This document shows, in pieces, positions 54,267 to 64,000 of a DNA stretch of 64,000 nt. Origin of the DNA: Anastrepha obliqua (Eukaryota > Arthropoda > Insecta > Diptera > Tephritidae); assembly GCF_027943255.1 (NCBI RefSeq), contig NC_072897.1:62024406-62088405 (forward strand). The letters are read 5' to 3'. The notes beneath the pieces are model-generated. The model worked only from the letters and a program-made list of their open reading frames with translations, made no database searches and was not told the origin of the DNA. Position 1 is the stretch's first letter; each line of letters opens with the position of its first letter. A program made the translations under genes and the position numbers.

Positions 54267-57200
54267 TTATCTTCCTTCGTGGAACCATTTCGTGGCTCTT
54301 ATGAAGCGTAGTATTGATGCCAACCCCACGCCAGACAGTTCTGTAAGAGAATTAAAAAAGTATTTACCTAGACAACCTGCTCTGATTTTAGCTAGGGCTG
54401 GACAATTGCAAAGGAAGTGCTCAACTGTTTCTTCCTCTTCCTCATCTCTACAACTTCTGCAATATTCATGGGAGAAAACTCCTAGTCTCGAGGAATGCCT
54501 GCCAAATAGCCAGTGACCGGTTAAACAAGCCACGACCTTCGAGATATTGTCTCTTGAGAGACTAAGCAATTCCTTTGTTCTTTTCTTGTTTATTTGCGGC
54601 CATAGTAGCCTAGCTGTTAGACACGTATCTTCATTTCTCCATGACCTATTGGCCTCTTGGATAAAGTGGTTTTTTATTATTAGTTTACTCGTGGCCATGG
54701 GTATTCCGATGGTACTTTTATATTATCACTCAGCAGTTGGAGAGCGGTACCCTTTCTGGCTAGCTCATCTGCTTTACAGTTTCCCTCAATATCTCTATGT
54801 CCCGGAACCCAAATAAGGCTGACCTTGAATACGTCACTAATGTCATTTAGAGCTGCCCGGCATTCCTGTGCAACCTTCGATCTTAGTAAAGCCGCATTCA
54901 TTTATTTGATGGCCGCCTGGCTATCCGAGAATATATTTATAATCGTTTTTGTTACGGCGTGCGTATTTAGGTATGTAGCCACTTCTTTTATAGCTAGTAC
55001 CTCTGCCTGATAGACGCTGCAGTAGTCTGGTAGTCGAACGGATGGTTCCAGTCCTAATTCCTTCGAGAAAACTCCGTAGCCAACCTTATCGTCTAGCTTG
55101 GAGCCATCTGTATAAAAGTTTAATTCCCCCCTTCTCCATGGCCTTGTGGTGTGCCACTCCCTTCTTGACGGTATACTCGTCTTGAAGAGCCTTTCAAAGG
55201 TGAGTCTAGGGATAGAGTAGTCTATTTCTTGTTTATGACTATTCAGAGAGTGCAAAAAAGACTCGTGGCCGGTCTTTCCATAGTGCCATCCTTTTGAGTC
55301 TGAGTGCCGAGACGGCGGCCACGTGTTTTCCTACCAGATTTAGGGCAGGTAAGTTGATTAGCACTTCCAGCGTTTTGTTTGGAGTAGTCCTTAAAGCGCC
55401 AGAGATGCATAAAAAAGCTGTTCTTTGGACCTTACTCATGATTTTAGCGTAAGTCGCCTTTTGAGCAGATGGCCACCATACAAGTATTCCGTACATTAAG
55501 ATTGGTGCGTAATACGGGGTGTTAGTCCCCATTTGATACCGACCGCTTTTTTGCAAGTGTATAATGCAACGTTGGCCTTCTTTACTCTTTCCTCAATATT
55601 AGATTTCCACGTGAGTTTCCTGTCTAATATGAGTCCTAGGTACTTGACATTCTCTTTCAAAGGAATCTCCACACCCTTAAAAATTAGCGGGGAGATTGTA
55701 GGGAGCCTATGTTTCTTTGTAAAGAGAATTATTTGAGTTTTTGAGGGGTTTATATCGAGTCCCCTGTTCTCAGTCCAGCTTCTAAGCGTGGCCATGTTAG
55801 AGCGCAGAATATCCATAAGGGTATTAGGATATTTGCCTTTAACGGCGATTGCTACGTCATCTGCGTAAGCTGTGACGTGGCAACCCCCTCTTTCCAGGGT
55901 CAGCAACAGGGAGTTTACTGCCAAGATCCAAAGAAGAGGGGAGAGGACTCCAACTTGCGGTGTGCCTCTGCAGACCTGTCTGCTTAGAGTAGTGCTTCCT
56001 AATTTAGCCGTTACCTTTCTTTTGATGAGTATATCTTCTATCAGGGCTACGACATGTGGTTCAACTCCAAAATCTTCTAATGAATCTACTATAGCGTTTG
56101 CATTTATATTGTTGAAGGCGCCTTCTATCTACGAAAGCAACCAATGCAAACTCTTTGTCTGATAAGCTTTTTTCCACCAACCCGACGAGTGAATGTAAGG
56201 CGGTTTCTGTGGACTTCCCTTTAGTATAGGCATGTTGCGCCGAAGAGAGCCTATTTAAAGGCACGACACCCCGTATGTATTCATCTATTATTCTCTCCAG
56301 GATCTTGAGAAGAAAAGACGTTAGACTAATGGGTCTGAAGTCTTTAGGGTTAGTGTGTGAGGACCTACCTGCCTTGGGTATGAAGGAGACTTTTGCCTCC
56401 CTCCATCCTAGCGGAATGTGGCCCATGTTAAGACAACTTCTAATGACAATTTTGATATACGGTAGTACAATGCCCCGTGATTGCTGCAGTTCAGCGGGGT
56501 AGATACCGTCCGTTCCTGGCGATTTATAAGGACCAAAAGTATTAATAGCCCATTCGATTTTTGAGTGTGTAACTAAGAGATATCCTAGGTCGGATTGCCT
56601 TTCATTATTGGCGGAATGGTTTTGTTCCACCGGCTTGTTTCCTGGAAAGTGTGTGTCTAGGAGAAGACCTAACGATTCCTCATTTGACGTAGTCCATGTA
56701 TTCCCTTGACCTTGTAGGTAGCCTAGGTTGCATGGCGTCTTTGAGAGAATTTTTCTTAATCTGGCCGCTTCTGAAGTCTCTTCAATTTCTTTGCAATAAT
56801 TTTGCCATGATTCACGCTGCGCAGTTCTAACTGCTTTTTTGTAGTTTTTCAATTCAGCCTTATAGGCTTGCCAGTCTTCTGACCTTCTCGTGGCCTTGGC
56901 CAGATTAAATAGTGTTCTATGGGATTCTCGTAGCGAGGTTAGCTGCTTGGACCACCAAGGTGGTTTAGACTTCCCTCTGGGTCGGACAACCGGACAGATG
57001 GCTGCTAACGAGCTATTCATTGCTTTAGTTACCTGATTAACCAGTTTATCCAACTCCCCACAAGTAGTGGGGTTTTTGGGGGCTTTCTTTGGCAGTAGAG
57101 CTCTTAATTTTTTATTGTAAACTTCCCAGTCAGTTTTCCGTATATTCCTGAACTGACTAACTTGGGGAGACCTAGTGTCGATTTCGAATTCAATATACCG

Positions 57201-57827
57201 ATGGTCTGAGAACGAATTTTCGTTTGAAACTCGCCATCTTTTAATGTGATTAGAGAACATGTCGGAAGCCAGGGTGATGTCCAAAACTTCCTCTCTGTTC
57301 ATAGTAACAAAAGTCGGCTCTGAGCCTAAATTCAAAACACTAATTTTATTTTCTAAGATAAAGTCCAGTAGTGACTCACCTCTAGAGTTAGTGTCGCTGC
57401 TGCCCCACAGGATGTTGTGAGCATTTGCGTCGCAGGAGACAACCAAATGTTTGTTCTTCCGGGCTGCCTCTTGCACAAGAGTACGGACTTCGTCCGGCGG
57501 AGCATCTCTGTCGTAGGCCATATAGGCGGAGGCTAGCCAGAAACCGGTTTTCCCAAGCTCGATGCTTGCCGCCACCATGTCGCCGCTACTAAGCTGTGGG
57601 AGCAAGAAGATGTTTATATTATTTTTAGCGAGGATGCAGCTACGGATCTTACCTCTGTGTTGTACGGCAATCAGTTTTAATCCCTTCACTCCGAGGCCGC
57701 AGATTTTATTGCCGTATATCCACGGCTCTTGAATGAGGGCTATGTAAAGTCCACCGGCAGCCAAGCGGACGGAAAGATGCGCGGACGCAAGTTTGGAGTG
57801 GTGGAGATTAATTTGGATCAGCTTCAT
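54267..57827 (-). pseudogene. LOA-like ORF2 of element I: endonuclease-RT-RNase H, lightly damaged
   Basis: Open for 588 codons from the ATG at 57827: endonuclease 'LIQINLHHSKLASAHLSVRL', 'IALIQEPWIYGN', 'LVVSCDANAHNILWGSSDTN', 'SFSDHRYIEFEI'; linker 'SKPPWWSKQLTSLRESHRTL'; RT 'FGPYKSPGTDGIYPAELQQ', 'DFRPISLTSFLLKILERIID', 'QHAYTKGKSTETALHSL', 'ALVAFVD' (first Asp). A small deletion near 56120 shifts frame; RT resumes with 'CRGTPQVGVLSPLLWILAVN' and 'VTAYADDVAIAV' (YADD). Another frame change occurs near 55530. RNase H: 'LNFYTDGSKLDDKVGYGVFS', 'VYQAEVLAIKEV', 'IFSDSQAAIK', stop at 54902, 'LIWVPGHRDIEGNCKADELA'. A shift near 54690 precedes the zinc motif 'CRSCRDEEEEETVEHFLCNC'. About four lesions in total. 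Confidence 0.88.
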
Positions 57828-59230
57828 GAGAATCTGTCCGTTTCATCTCCACCATCGTGACCTCAACGTCCTCCTCCGAGATCTCCCCACCCTCAATGTC
57901 AGTGAGGAGATCGTCTTCGTTAAAAAGCAACCCCACACCGGTCAGCCTCTCCGAGTCGGTTGAGCATTGGCTGTTGGCCAACCCTTCTGCAGTATCGCTC
58001 CGCAAGCTGGCTTTGTCACTCTCCTCATCTGAGTTCAAAGCTGGCTCGTCGCTGCGATAGATTCGAATGGTTGCGTCAACGAACCCGAACCTCACGACAT
58101 TGTTTTTCTGCGCCAGTGGGCCGAGCGATTCTCCATTGAGGATGAGCATCATGGCTCCTCTATTCTACCTACCTTCCAATTGTGTGTTGGCAGGTCTCTG
58201 TTGCAGGACTTGAAGATTTCTTCAATTTTGTTTGGCTCTGCCGGCTTGGCCGGAATCCAAGCTCGAGCTCGAGGCCTGCTTGAAATTTCATCCTTGCTGA
58301 CCGCATCGAGTTTGGCACCCGGCCAAACCTCTCCTATCTTGTTTACGGCCAACCTGTAGAGCGGGGCTGACCTAGTGTCTTCGCAGGCGATGAGTTTAGC
58401 TCTACCTTGGTACCAGCCTGCGTCATGACAAAGAGGAGGAGGTCCAGGGTGTTCCTCTAGGATCTGGAGGTACACTTCGGCGATTGCCTCCTCAATCCAC
58501 CTCCATTTTTCCTTAGGAATCACTCCTTCCTCCTCTCCTTTGTCGATGACGGCCAGTATCTCACCGCCGCCTTTTACCACCTCACTAAAGGTTGGATATT
58601 TTTGGCCACCTGCCTTCTGTCTTTTGGCGGCCCTTTCCGCTCTGCAGACCGTTGTCTTTTGGGAGTAACACCCGCCGGTTTTCCCAAGTCGGATATTACT
58701 CCCTTTGCCCACTCTAGTGATTTAGCCTGGTCTTCGGTTAGCTGGTCTGTTGCTACCTCTCCTAGTTTAAATAAGACCCTGCTGGCCGCCTTCTTTTCAT
58801 AATAATTTTGTTTGGAGGGACGGACATGTTTAGCCGGCCCCCCCCGTTCTGCGCTTATGATCTGCCTACAGGTACTAAGCCCTTCTATGGCAACCTGCCG
58901 GTTAATCCTAGAAGCAGGTGCCGACCCCCGTCCTCTATAAGAGGTTGAGGTGGGATGGGGGTCATTTGTCCTACGCAGCGTTGCCTCCGCAGCTTCTGCC
59001 ATTGACTGATTTGAGGCCGGTTTACCCAAGCCTCCTCGCCCCCCGCTGCCTCCTGCAGTGCTCGTGCTGGGACCAGCCCTTTCGCTTAGGCCCCCCCCCC
59101 TAGCTCCTTATAGCGGCGGTCTGACCACTGCCTTGCTCTCAGCTGTAGCAGTATTCGAAGCCACCTTTGTTGGTTTTTTGGGAGGACCGACCTCCTTGTA
59201 AAAAATATTTTTCTTGTTAGACATGTTCAT
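57808..59230 (-). pseudogene. LOA-like ORF1 of element I, broken
   Basis: Starts at ATG 59230 ('MNMSNKKNIFYKEVGPPKKP'); a stop at 59108 and a C-run at 59091-59100 disrupt the Gly/Ser-rich section. 59029-58574: 'MAEAAEATLRRTNDPHPTST', basic 'KHVRPSKQNYYEKKAASRVL', 'DQLTEDQAKSLEWAKGVISD'. After a shift near 58640: 'PTFSEVVKGGGEILAVIDKG', 'IPKEKWRWIEEAIAEVYLQI', 'AGWYQGRAKLIACEDTRSAP', 'RPRARAWIPAKPAEPNKI', 'CNRDLPTHNWKVGRIEEP'. Another shift at 58150 leads to 'MMLILNGESLGPLAQKNNVV', 'VRFGFVDATIRIYRSDE' and an acidic tail to 57808. It overlaps ORF2 by about 20 bases. DUF4780-like by resemblance. Confidence 0.8.
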
Positions 59231-59598
59231 TTTGGTCCCACGAGTGTCGGACAAGGGAGGTCCGCCTGTGCAGAGGCCCGTGTGCACAGGTAAGGCTAGA
59301 TAGAACCGGAGGTCGCCAGGTATCCGGAGCACTCCGTTCAAGACTGGGCTATTTTTGGTCTGGGTCCCCAGCCAGGCTGAACCTCGGCACGGGTCGTATA
59401 ACACCTTGTTCCGACCCAGGGCAGAGCTTGGTCATCGTTCAAAAAGCAGCCCGAACCAAGGGAATGAAGTGCATTCGCTCAATACTGGAATGTATTTAAG
59501 TGACAACACTATCATCCATTGGTAAGGTCTGGTTAGTGATTCGACTAAGCCTCCGCACCACGGCAAGGTGTCTGCCATCGCGAAGGATGAAGGACATA

Positions 59599-60438
59599 AA
59601 TTAACAAAAAAAAAAGAAATTAAGAAACCAATTGCTTCGAATTTTTCAGAATTCTATTCCTTTGCGAAGTCGCAGCAGACTTATATTACAAATACTGGAC
59701 TACACGTCGTCACATTTGGTAACCATAAACAGTGGACAGACAAAAATAGTGGAGGGAACCGTTAAAATAGTACATATCATTGACTTGACCATCTACGAAA
59801 AATTTCTACAACAAGTGCAGACGTACGTTGACAAAAATATCCCAATTACGAATCTATTCTATCACATCCTATCACAAGAATTAAACCAAACAAACGAAAT
59901 CCTACAAAGTCTAAAGCCTCTTAATACCAATAAATCTAAAAGATCAATTAATATAATTGGAACAGCATGGAAGTACATCGCTGGTACCCCAGACCACGAT
60001 GACTTCGAAATTTTAGGTAAAAATATTAATTAATTAAATATTAATTACAATAAGCAAATTTTAATAAATCAAGAACTAAATGAACGAATGAATGAATTAA
60101 CTAAAAAATATAAAGATATAAATAATGTAATTAAAAAAGAAGGTTATCTAAGTAGTGAAATCGCTATACATTTTCAAAACAAGATACGACTAATCAAAGA
60201 AGAAGTTATAAATATTAAGTACGCCATACAATGGGCGAAAAATGGAATAATTAATTCTATTTTATTAAACAAACTAGAAATTAAATTAGCTATCGAGAAG
60301 TTAGAACAAGAAAAGATGCCATTTGCATCAGCAGAAGAAGCGGTGGAATACGCTAAAGTTAATGTTATCTATAAAAATTCAGTAATTCTCTATATGGTGA
60401 AAATACCATTAACTACAAATGTTACATTTCCTTGGTAA
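59599..60438 (+). pseudogene. Errantivirus env-type gene, truncated
   Basis: Third ORF of the provirus, resembling the baculovirus F-like envelope proteins of errantiviruses. 59632-60033: 'KIVEGTVKIVHIIDLTIYEK' and 'FLQQVQTYVDKNIPITNLFY' (N-terminal part), then the basic 'NKSKRSINIIGTAWKYIAGT', which includes the furin-like site followed by the conserved fusion-region motif, and 'PDHDDFEIL'. A stop at 60031 is followed by 'INELTKKYKDINNVIKKE'-type coiled-coil text, 'LIKEEVINIKYAIQWAKNGI', 'MPFASAEEAVEYAKVNVIYK', and it ends at about 60418 where Helitron-like sequence begins. The membrane anchor and 3' LTR are missing, so it cannot yield an envelope protein. Confidence 0.78.
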
Positions 60439-60835
60439 TCTTATAACTCAAGAACCGCCGAACCGATTAACACAAAAATTTCAGAGTTCTTTTCTATCTT
60501 TGAGGAGGTGGTTTGTGTGAAGTTTGATTGAAATCGGTGCAGCCGTTCCTGACATTTTATGTGAGTAATGGTTTCCTCTCATACGAAATGCCTGTAATAT
60601 ACTGTTTCTTGAAATAATCTATATATATAAAAAGAAGTTACATTTCCTTGGTAATCTTATAACTCAAGAACCGCCGAACCGATTGGCACAAAAATTTTAG
60701 AGTTCTTTTCTATCTTTAAAAAGGTGGTTTGTGTGAAGTTTGATTGAAATCGGTGCAGCCGTTCCTGAGTTATGACATTTTATGTGAGTAATGGTTTCCT
60801 CTCATACGAAATGCCTGTATGGGAAAAACAACAAC
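60419..60835 (+). repeat. Two tandem Helitron-like 5' ends
   Basis: Two direct copies of about 200 bp (60419-60616, 60635-60835) share 'gttacatttccttggtaatc', 'aactcaagaaccgccgaacc', 'gtgaagtttgattgaaatcg' and 'cctctcatacgaaatgcctg'. The second is preceded by 'tctatatatataaaaagaa' (60618-60636), with TC following an A, the form of a Helitron 5' terminus. 'AACTCAAGAACCGCCGAACCGAT' (as two pieces) is typical of insect Helitron 5' regions. Copy one lacks the terminal bases and an 11-base piece near 60549. Confidence 0.6.
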
Positions 60836-60859
60836 AAATACACAGCCGCTTATGAGCGT

Positions 60860-62108
60860 TTCTGTTGTACTGTTGTACTGTTGTGGTTGTAAGTGTATTA
60901 TGTTAATATTAATTTTGGACGAATATATAATAAAAACTGGAGCATTCAAGGAACTGGAAAAACATTTTTAACTTTATTTATTTTAGCATAATTTATTTAG
61001 CGTAAAAAATTGAAATGGAAATTAAAGAATCAAAGTTTAATTACAAGGTTTATCGGCTCTTTCACCTTACCTGTATATAGGTGATCACCACAATCAAATT
61101 TTAAAAAAGTACAGAAAAGCTATTGTGACATCTTTAGAAAGTATGTTGAATGAAAAAAATCAACTTATTCAACTGTTTAAATATTTTACGAGTTCTATAA
61201 AGAAAACTTATTTAATATGAAAAATTTCTTGCGATATAAAAAAAACATTTTATGTATGGTGGTGCGAAGCCCACTGGGATATATATTATATATTGAAACC
61301 TGTAAAGAAAGCAGGAAAAATTATGAAATTACCTTTTTATGAAATTATAAGACAAGAAAATAAAATATACGGTTTAAGAAACCAACGCACACTGGTTGCG
61401 TCCATAGGCCAAAAATCAAAAATATCATCACAAAATACTTGGACAAAACGAACACAAATTGACACTAAAATGTTCAATCTTCAAAACGCCAAACCGGTTT
61501 TTCCGCAAATCTAACGGAACTTTCTAAAAATAGCATTGAAAGAATGAACTTGTGTACATTTTTGCAGCCCATCTGAGCTTTGTTTGTACTTTGCCATTGC
61601 AAATTCGTAATTCAAAGTGATCAAACGTTTGACAAAGTGGTCCGATATTCATAATTTAAAATGGATTTTGTAATTGAAGGTATTTACTTTAATAAATGTT
61701 TATTTAAAGATTAATTTGATCAATTTAAACATTTTTGTGTGATTTTGAACGTCTTAACCTTTTTTGTGCATTTTGTGTACGTCTTTTTTATGTTTACTAA
61801 AAGTTTTAGTTGGGTTGCCCCCGGATGCCCCCATTGAGAGTGCCATCACTGTATTTGTCAATATTTTAAGGTAATAATCATGAAAAGTTTAGTTGCTAAA
61901 AGTTGCTAATTAGCTTATATTCAAAATAAACTAAAGTGGTCTTATTTATTTTCATGGGACAAATATCCACCGTTATCAGTTGATCTTTGTGTTGTTGGTT
62001 TCGTTTTCGTCGTTTGTTTTGTACCTTTTCTTACATTAAATTTACTTTATTTGTTTGTTTTTTTTTTGATTTATGTTTGCTTTGCACATTTTATTTTGAT
62101 TGTATAGG
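60860..62108. other. No certain gene; possible Transib 5' region
   Basis: AT-rich. An ORF at 61293-61514 (73 codons) is unrecognised. 'gtggtgcgaagcccactggg' at 61259-61278 resembles the GC-rich hairpin near Helitron 3' ends but is not followed by CTAG. Upstream of the Transib coding exon, a T-rich tract then 'attgtatag|gagcatc' at about 62107 looks like an intron acceptor. Confidence 0.4.
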
Positions 62109-64000
62109 AGCATCTTATAACTGTGTGTTTTCACGCATCCACATTTTTGATCTTTGGAGCAAAGAAAAAGGCACGAATGCCGAAAAAATGCAAGGCATAA
62201 ATAATTTACTGGCACTAAACATAAAAAGCAAAGGCTACGAAGTCAATACGATTGACCTTAAGAAATGTATTCAGTACATTTGCAAAAAGATAGTTGCCTT
62301 CTGGATTCAGTACAAAAGAATTAGAAGTTTAGTTGTACAATACCAATCTGAATGGCTAAAAACTAAAGAATTTATTGTCCGGAAGCCTACTGGTAGTGCT
62401 CAACAAATTGATCTGAGTTCTAGTCGTGGACGGCCCAAAATGGATTTTGTTGAGTCCTCAAAAAGGACGAAACGTCGCCGAATAGCCCTACTACAAAAGC
62501 ATGATGAGTCTGCAGCTTCTGTTTTGCGCTCATCTGATTCTCAGTCAAGCCTTAATGCAACTGAAATAAATATTGAAAAGGTCTTGTCGCTTGTCGTCGA
62601 CATTGGGTTGTCCAAACACCAATACTTGGTCATTAGATCATTTATAAATTCAGAAGTTTCCTATAACTTATTGCCAAGTTACGAAAAAATTCTTAAATTC
62701 AAAACATTGAGATATCCAAATAATATTGTTGTAGACGAAACACATGCAGAAGTGGAACTACAAAGTCTTTTAGACAACACGGTTTCAAGTATTTTAGAGC
62801 TTCAAAAGAATTTAATTGAAGAACGTTTGGATGAAACTGAAAAAACTTTAACATTAATTGAAAAATGGGGATTCGATGGCAGCACTGGCCACAGCGAATA
62901 TAAACAAAAGTTTTCCAATTGTATTAATGACGAGAAAAGTTTATTTGTCACATCGTACGTCCCACTTCAGCTTGTAACCGACTCTAAAGTAATATGGAAA
63001 AATCTCAGGCCATCGTCTACCCGATATTGTAGGCCACTCAGACTTCAATTTAAAAAGGAGACCGCCGCACTTTCCGTCGAAGAAGAGCTCTACTTCAAGG
63101 AGAAAATAGCTAACTTGAAGACAACAGAGCATAAAATTTGCAATACAACATTTTCTATAAAGCACGTCCTTCAATTAACCATGGTGGATGGTAAAGTTTG
63201 CAACGCGTTAAGCAACACGTCCTCGATGAAATGCTTTATATGTGGAGCAAAGTCCACAGAAATGAATAATATTGAAGAATGTGTTGGAAGAGATGTGCAA
63301 GAAAAGTATTTTGAATTCGGGCTATCACCACTTCATTCATATATCCGGTTCTTCGAATATTTCTTGCACATTTCGTACAAGCTGGATGTAAAGCTTTGGC
63401 AAGTACGATCGGGAGAACTCAAGTCTATTGTATTAAAGAAAAAACATCAAACTCAAGCCGGAGTTTCGAGAGAAAATGGGGTTACTGGTCGATACGCCAA
63501 AGGATGGAGGTAGAGGAAACTCCAACGATGGCAATACTGCCAGGAAATTTTTCAGTAACCCAAGCTTAGCATCTCAGATTACAGGCATTGATGAAGAAGT
63601 TATTGCCCGATGCACTAAGATACTGCAAGCCTTAGCATCAGGATACAAAATAAATATAAAAAAATTCGAAAAATTCGCACTAGATACAGCGAATTAATTA
63701 ATTGAAATGTATCCATGGTACTACCTTCCAGCAACAGTGCATAAAATTTTAATTCATGCACCAAAGGTTATAGAGCACGCTTTGGTTTCGATTGGAGAGC
63801 TCTCTGAGGAAGCTGCAGAGTCAAACAATAAAGAAATAAAAAGTGCCGGCTGCAGCATATTAGGAAGATGTCTCGTATACTGACAAATACAGATTTAATT
63901 AAAATGCTTCTTTTGAAATCAGACCCTTTTATAACAGGTCAAAGAAATCTGCCAAAGAATCAGAAATCCACTTTTTTATCATCTACATATGATTTATTGG
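62109..64000 (+). pseudogene. Second Transib transposase, different lineage, cut by window edge
   Basis: Open to 63513 from the likely exon start at 62109 ('ASYNCVFSRIHIFDLWSKEK'). Further: 'IQYICKKIVAFWIQYKRIRS', basic 'RGRPKMDFVESSKRTKRRRI', 'VELQSLLDNTVSSILELQKN', catalytic Asp at 62875-62877 in 'KWGFDGSTGHSEYKQKF', 'SLFVTSYVPLQLVTDSKVIW', 'RYCRPLRLQFKKET', Asp at 63187-63189 in 'LTMVDGKVCNALSNTSSMKC', 'CFICGAKSTEMNNIE', 'FGLSPLHSYIRFFEYFLHI'. A frameshift near 63455 leads to 'MGLLVDTPKDGGRGNSNDGN'; a TAA at 63695, 'MYPWYYLPATVHKILIH', Glu at 63818-63820 in 'LSEEAAESNNKE', another shift near 63840, then 'TNTDLIKMLLLKSDPF'. Few lesions; it continues beyond the window. Confidence 0.88.

Larger units (their letters stand above)
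54170..59586 (-). mobile_element. LOA-like non-LTR retrotransposon I, 5.4 kb, nearly complete
   Basis: Flanked by the perfect 12-bp duplication 'atgaaggacata' (54158-54169 and 59587-59598) within the provirus. On the minus strand: 5' UTR (59586-59231), ORF1 (59230-57808), ORF2 (57827-54267), short 3' UTR, and a tail that reads 'ccataacctaacctaacc'. It is the most complete LINE in the window and the best reference for the other LOA-like fragments. Confidence 0.92.
48570..60438 (+). mobile_element. Errantivirus-like (gypsy group) provirus, split by LOA-like element I
   Basis: Plus-strand endogenous retrovirus-like element of an insect: LTR-type sequence, tRNA-Lys-like primer binding site, A-rich leader, gag, pol (protease, RT, RNase H, integrase) and an envelope-type third ORF. 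A 5.4-kb LINE (54170-59586) sits at the pol/env junction with a 12-bp duplication. The 3' end of env and the 3' LTR are missing, replaced by Helitron-like sequence at about 60419. All ORFs carry stops or frameshifts, so it is a dead copy. Confidence 0.82.

Noticed and set aside
1..64000. Host protein-coding genes
   Set aside because: Every domain I could recognise belongs to a transposable element; remaining ORFs are short and featureless.

Overview
The window looks like repeat-dense DNA from a higher fly. It is AT-rich with short Dipteran-style introns, microsatellites such as (TATG)n, mellifera-type mariner, Transib, BEL/Pao and gypsy/errantivirus copies, and LOA-, R1- and Jockey-type non-LTR retrotransposons. 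A tephritid-like fly is my guess (low to moderate confidence; the SINE family here is one I associate with fruit flies). I found no host protein-coding gene. Nearly everything recognisable is a transposable element (TE), mostly broken and often nested.

Layout. 1-3480: endonuclease fragment, two copies of a tRNA-derived SINE, and a BEL/Pao pol fragment split by a 0.7-kb mariner. 4560-5445: Harbinger transposase remnant. 5613-10388: LOA-like retrotransposon A. 11158-16165: a Transib (RAG1-related) transposon with matching TIRs and a 5-bp target-site duplication (TSD), carrying a nested MULE (12299-14256). 16171-20760: Helitron-like end, Harbinger Myb/SANT remnant, several non-LTR fragments. 20909-27690: LTR-like repeat, then an R1-clade element split by LOA-like element D. 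27703-30868: an RT fragment, then a mariner carrying LOA-like element G, which keeps about 560 uninterrupted codons. 30960-37420: gypsy integrase fragment, then a second R1-clade element interrupted by a 1.5-kb foldback element and by a 1.26-kb TIR element with an unrecognised 181-codon ORF. 37421-43905: second LTR-like copy, LOA ORF1 fragment (minus), LOA-like element H carrying a SINE with a clear TSD. 44885-48560: BEL/Pao and R1 remnants (minus). 48570-60438: an errantivirus-like provirus (LTR, PBS, gag, pol, env) split by the 5.4-kb LOA-like element I. 60419-60835: tandem Helitron-like 5' ends. 62109-64000: a second, different Transib transposase running off the window.

Together the nesting gives a relative insertion history (host copy older than insert). 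Dense nested TEs on both strands, including an errantivirus and a long hairpin element, are what one expects in pericentromeric heterochromatin or a piRNA cluster; that last step is inference. Clade names come from motif recognition without database searches, so LOA/R1/RTE/I labels are less certain than the superfamily calls.
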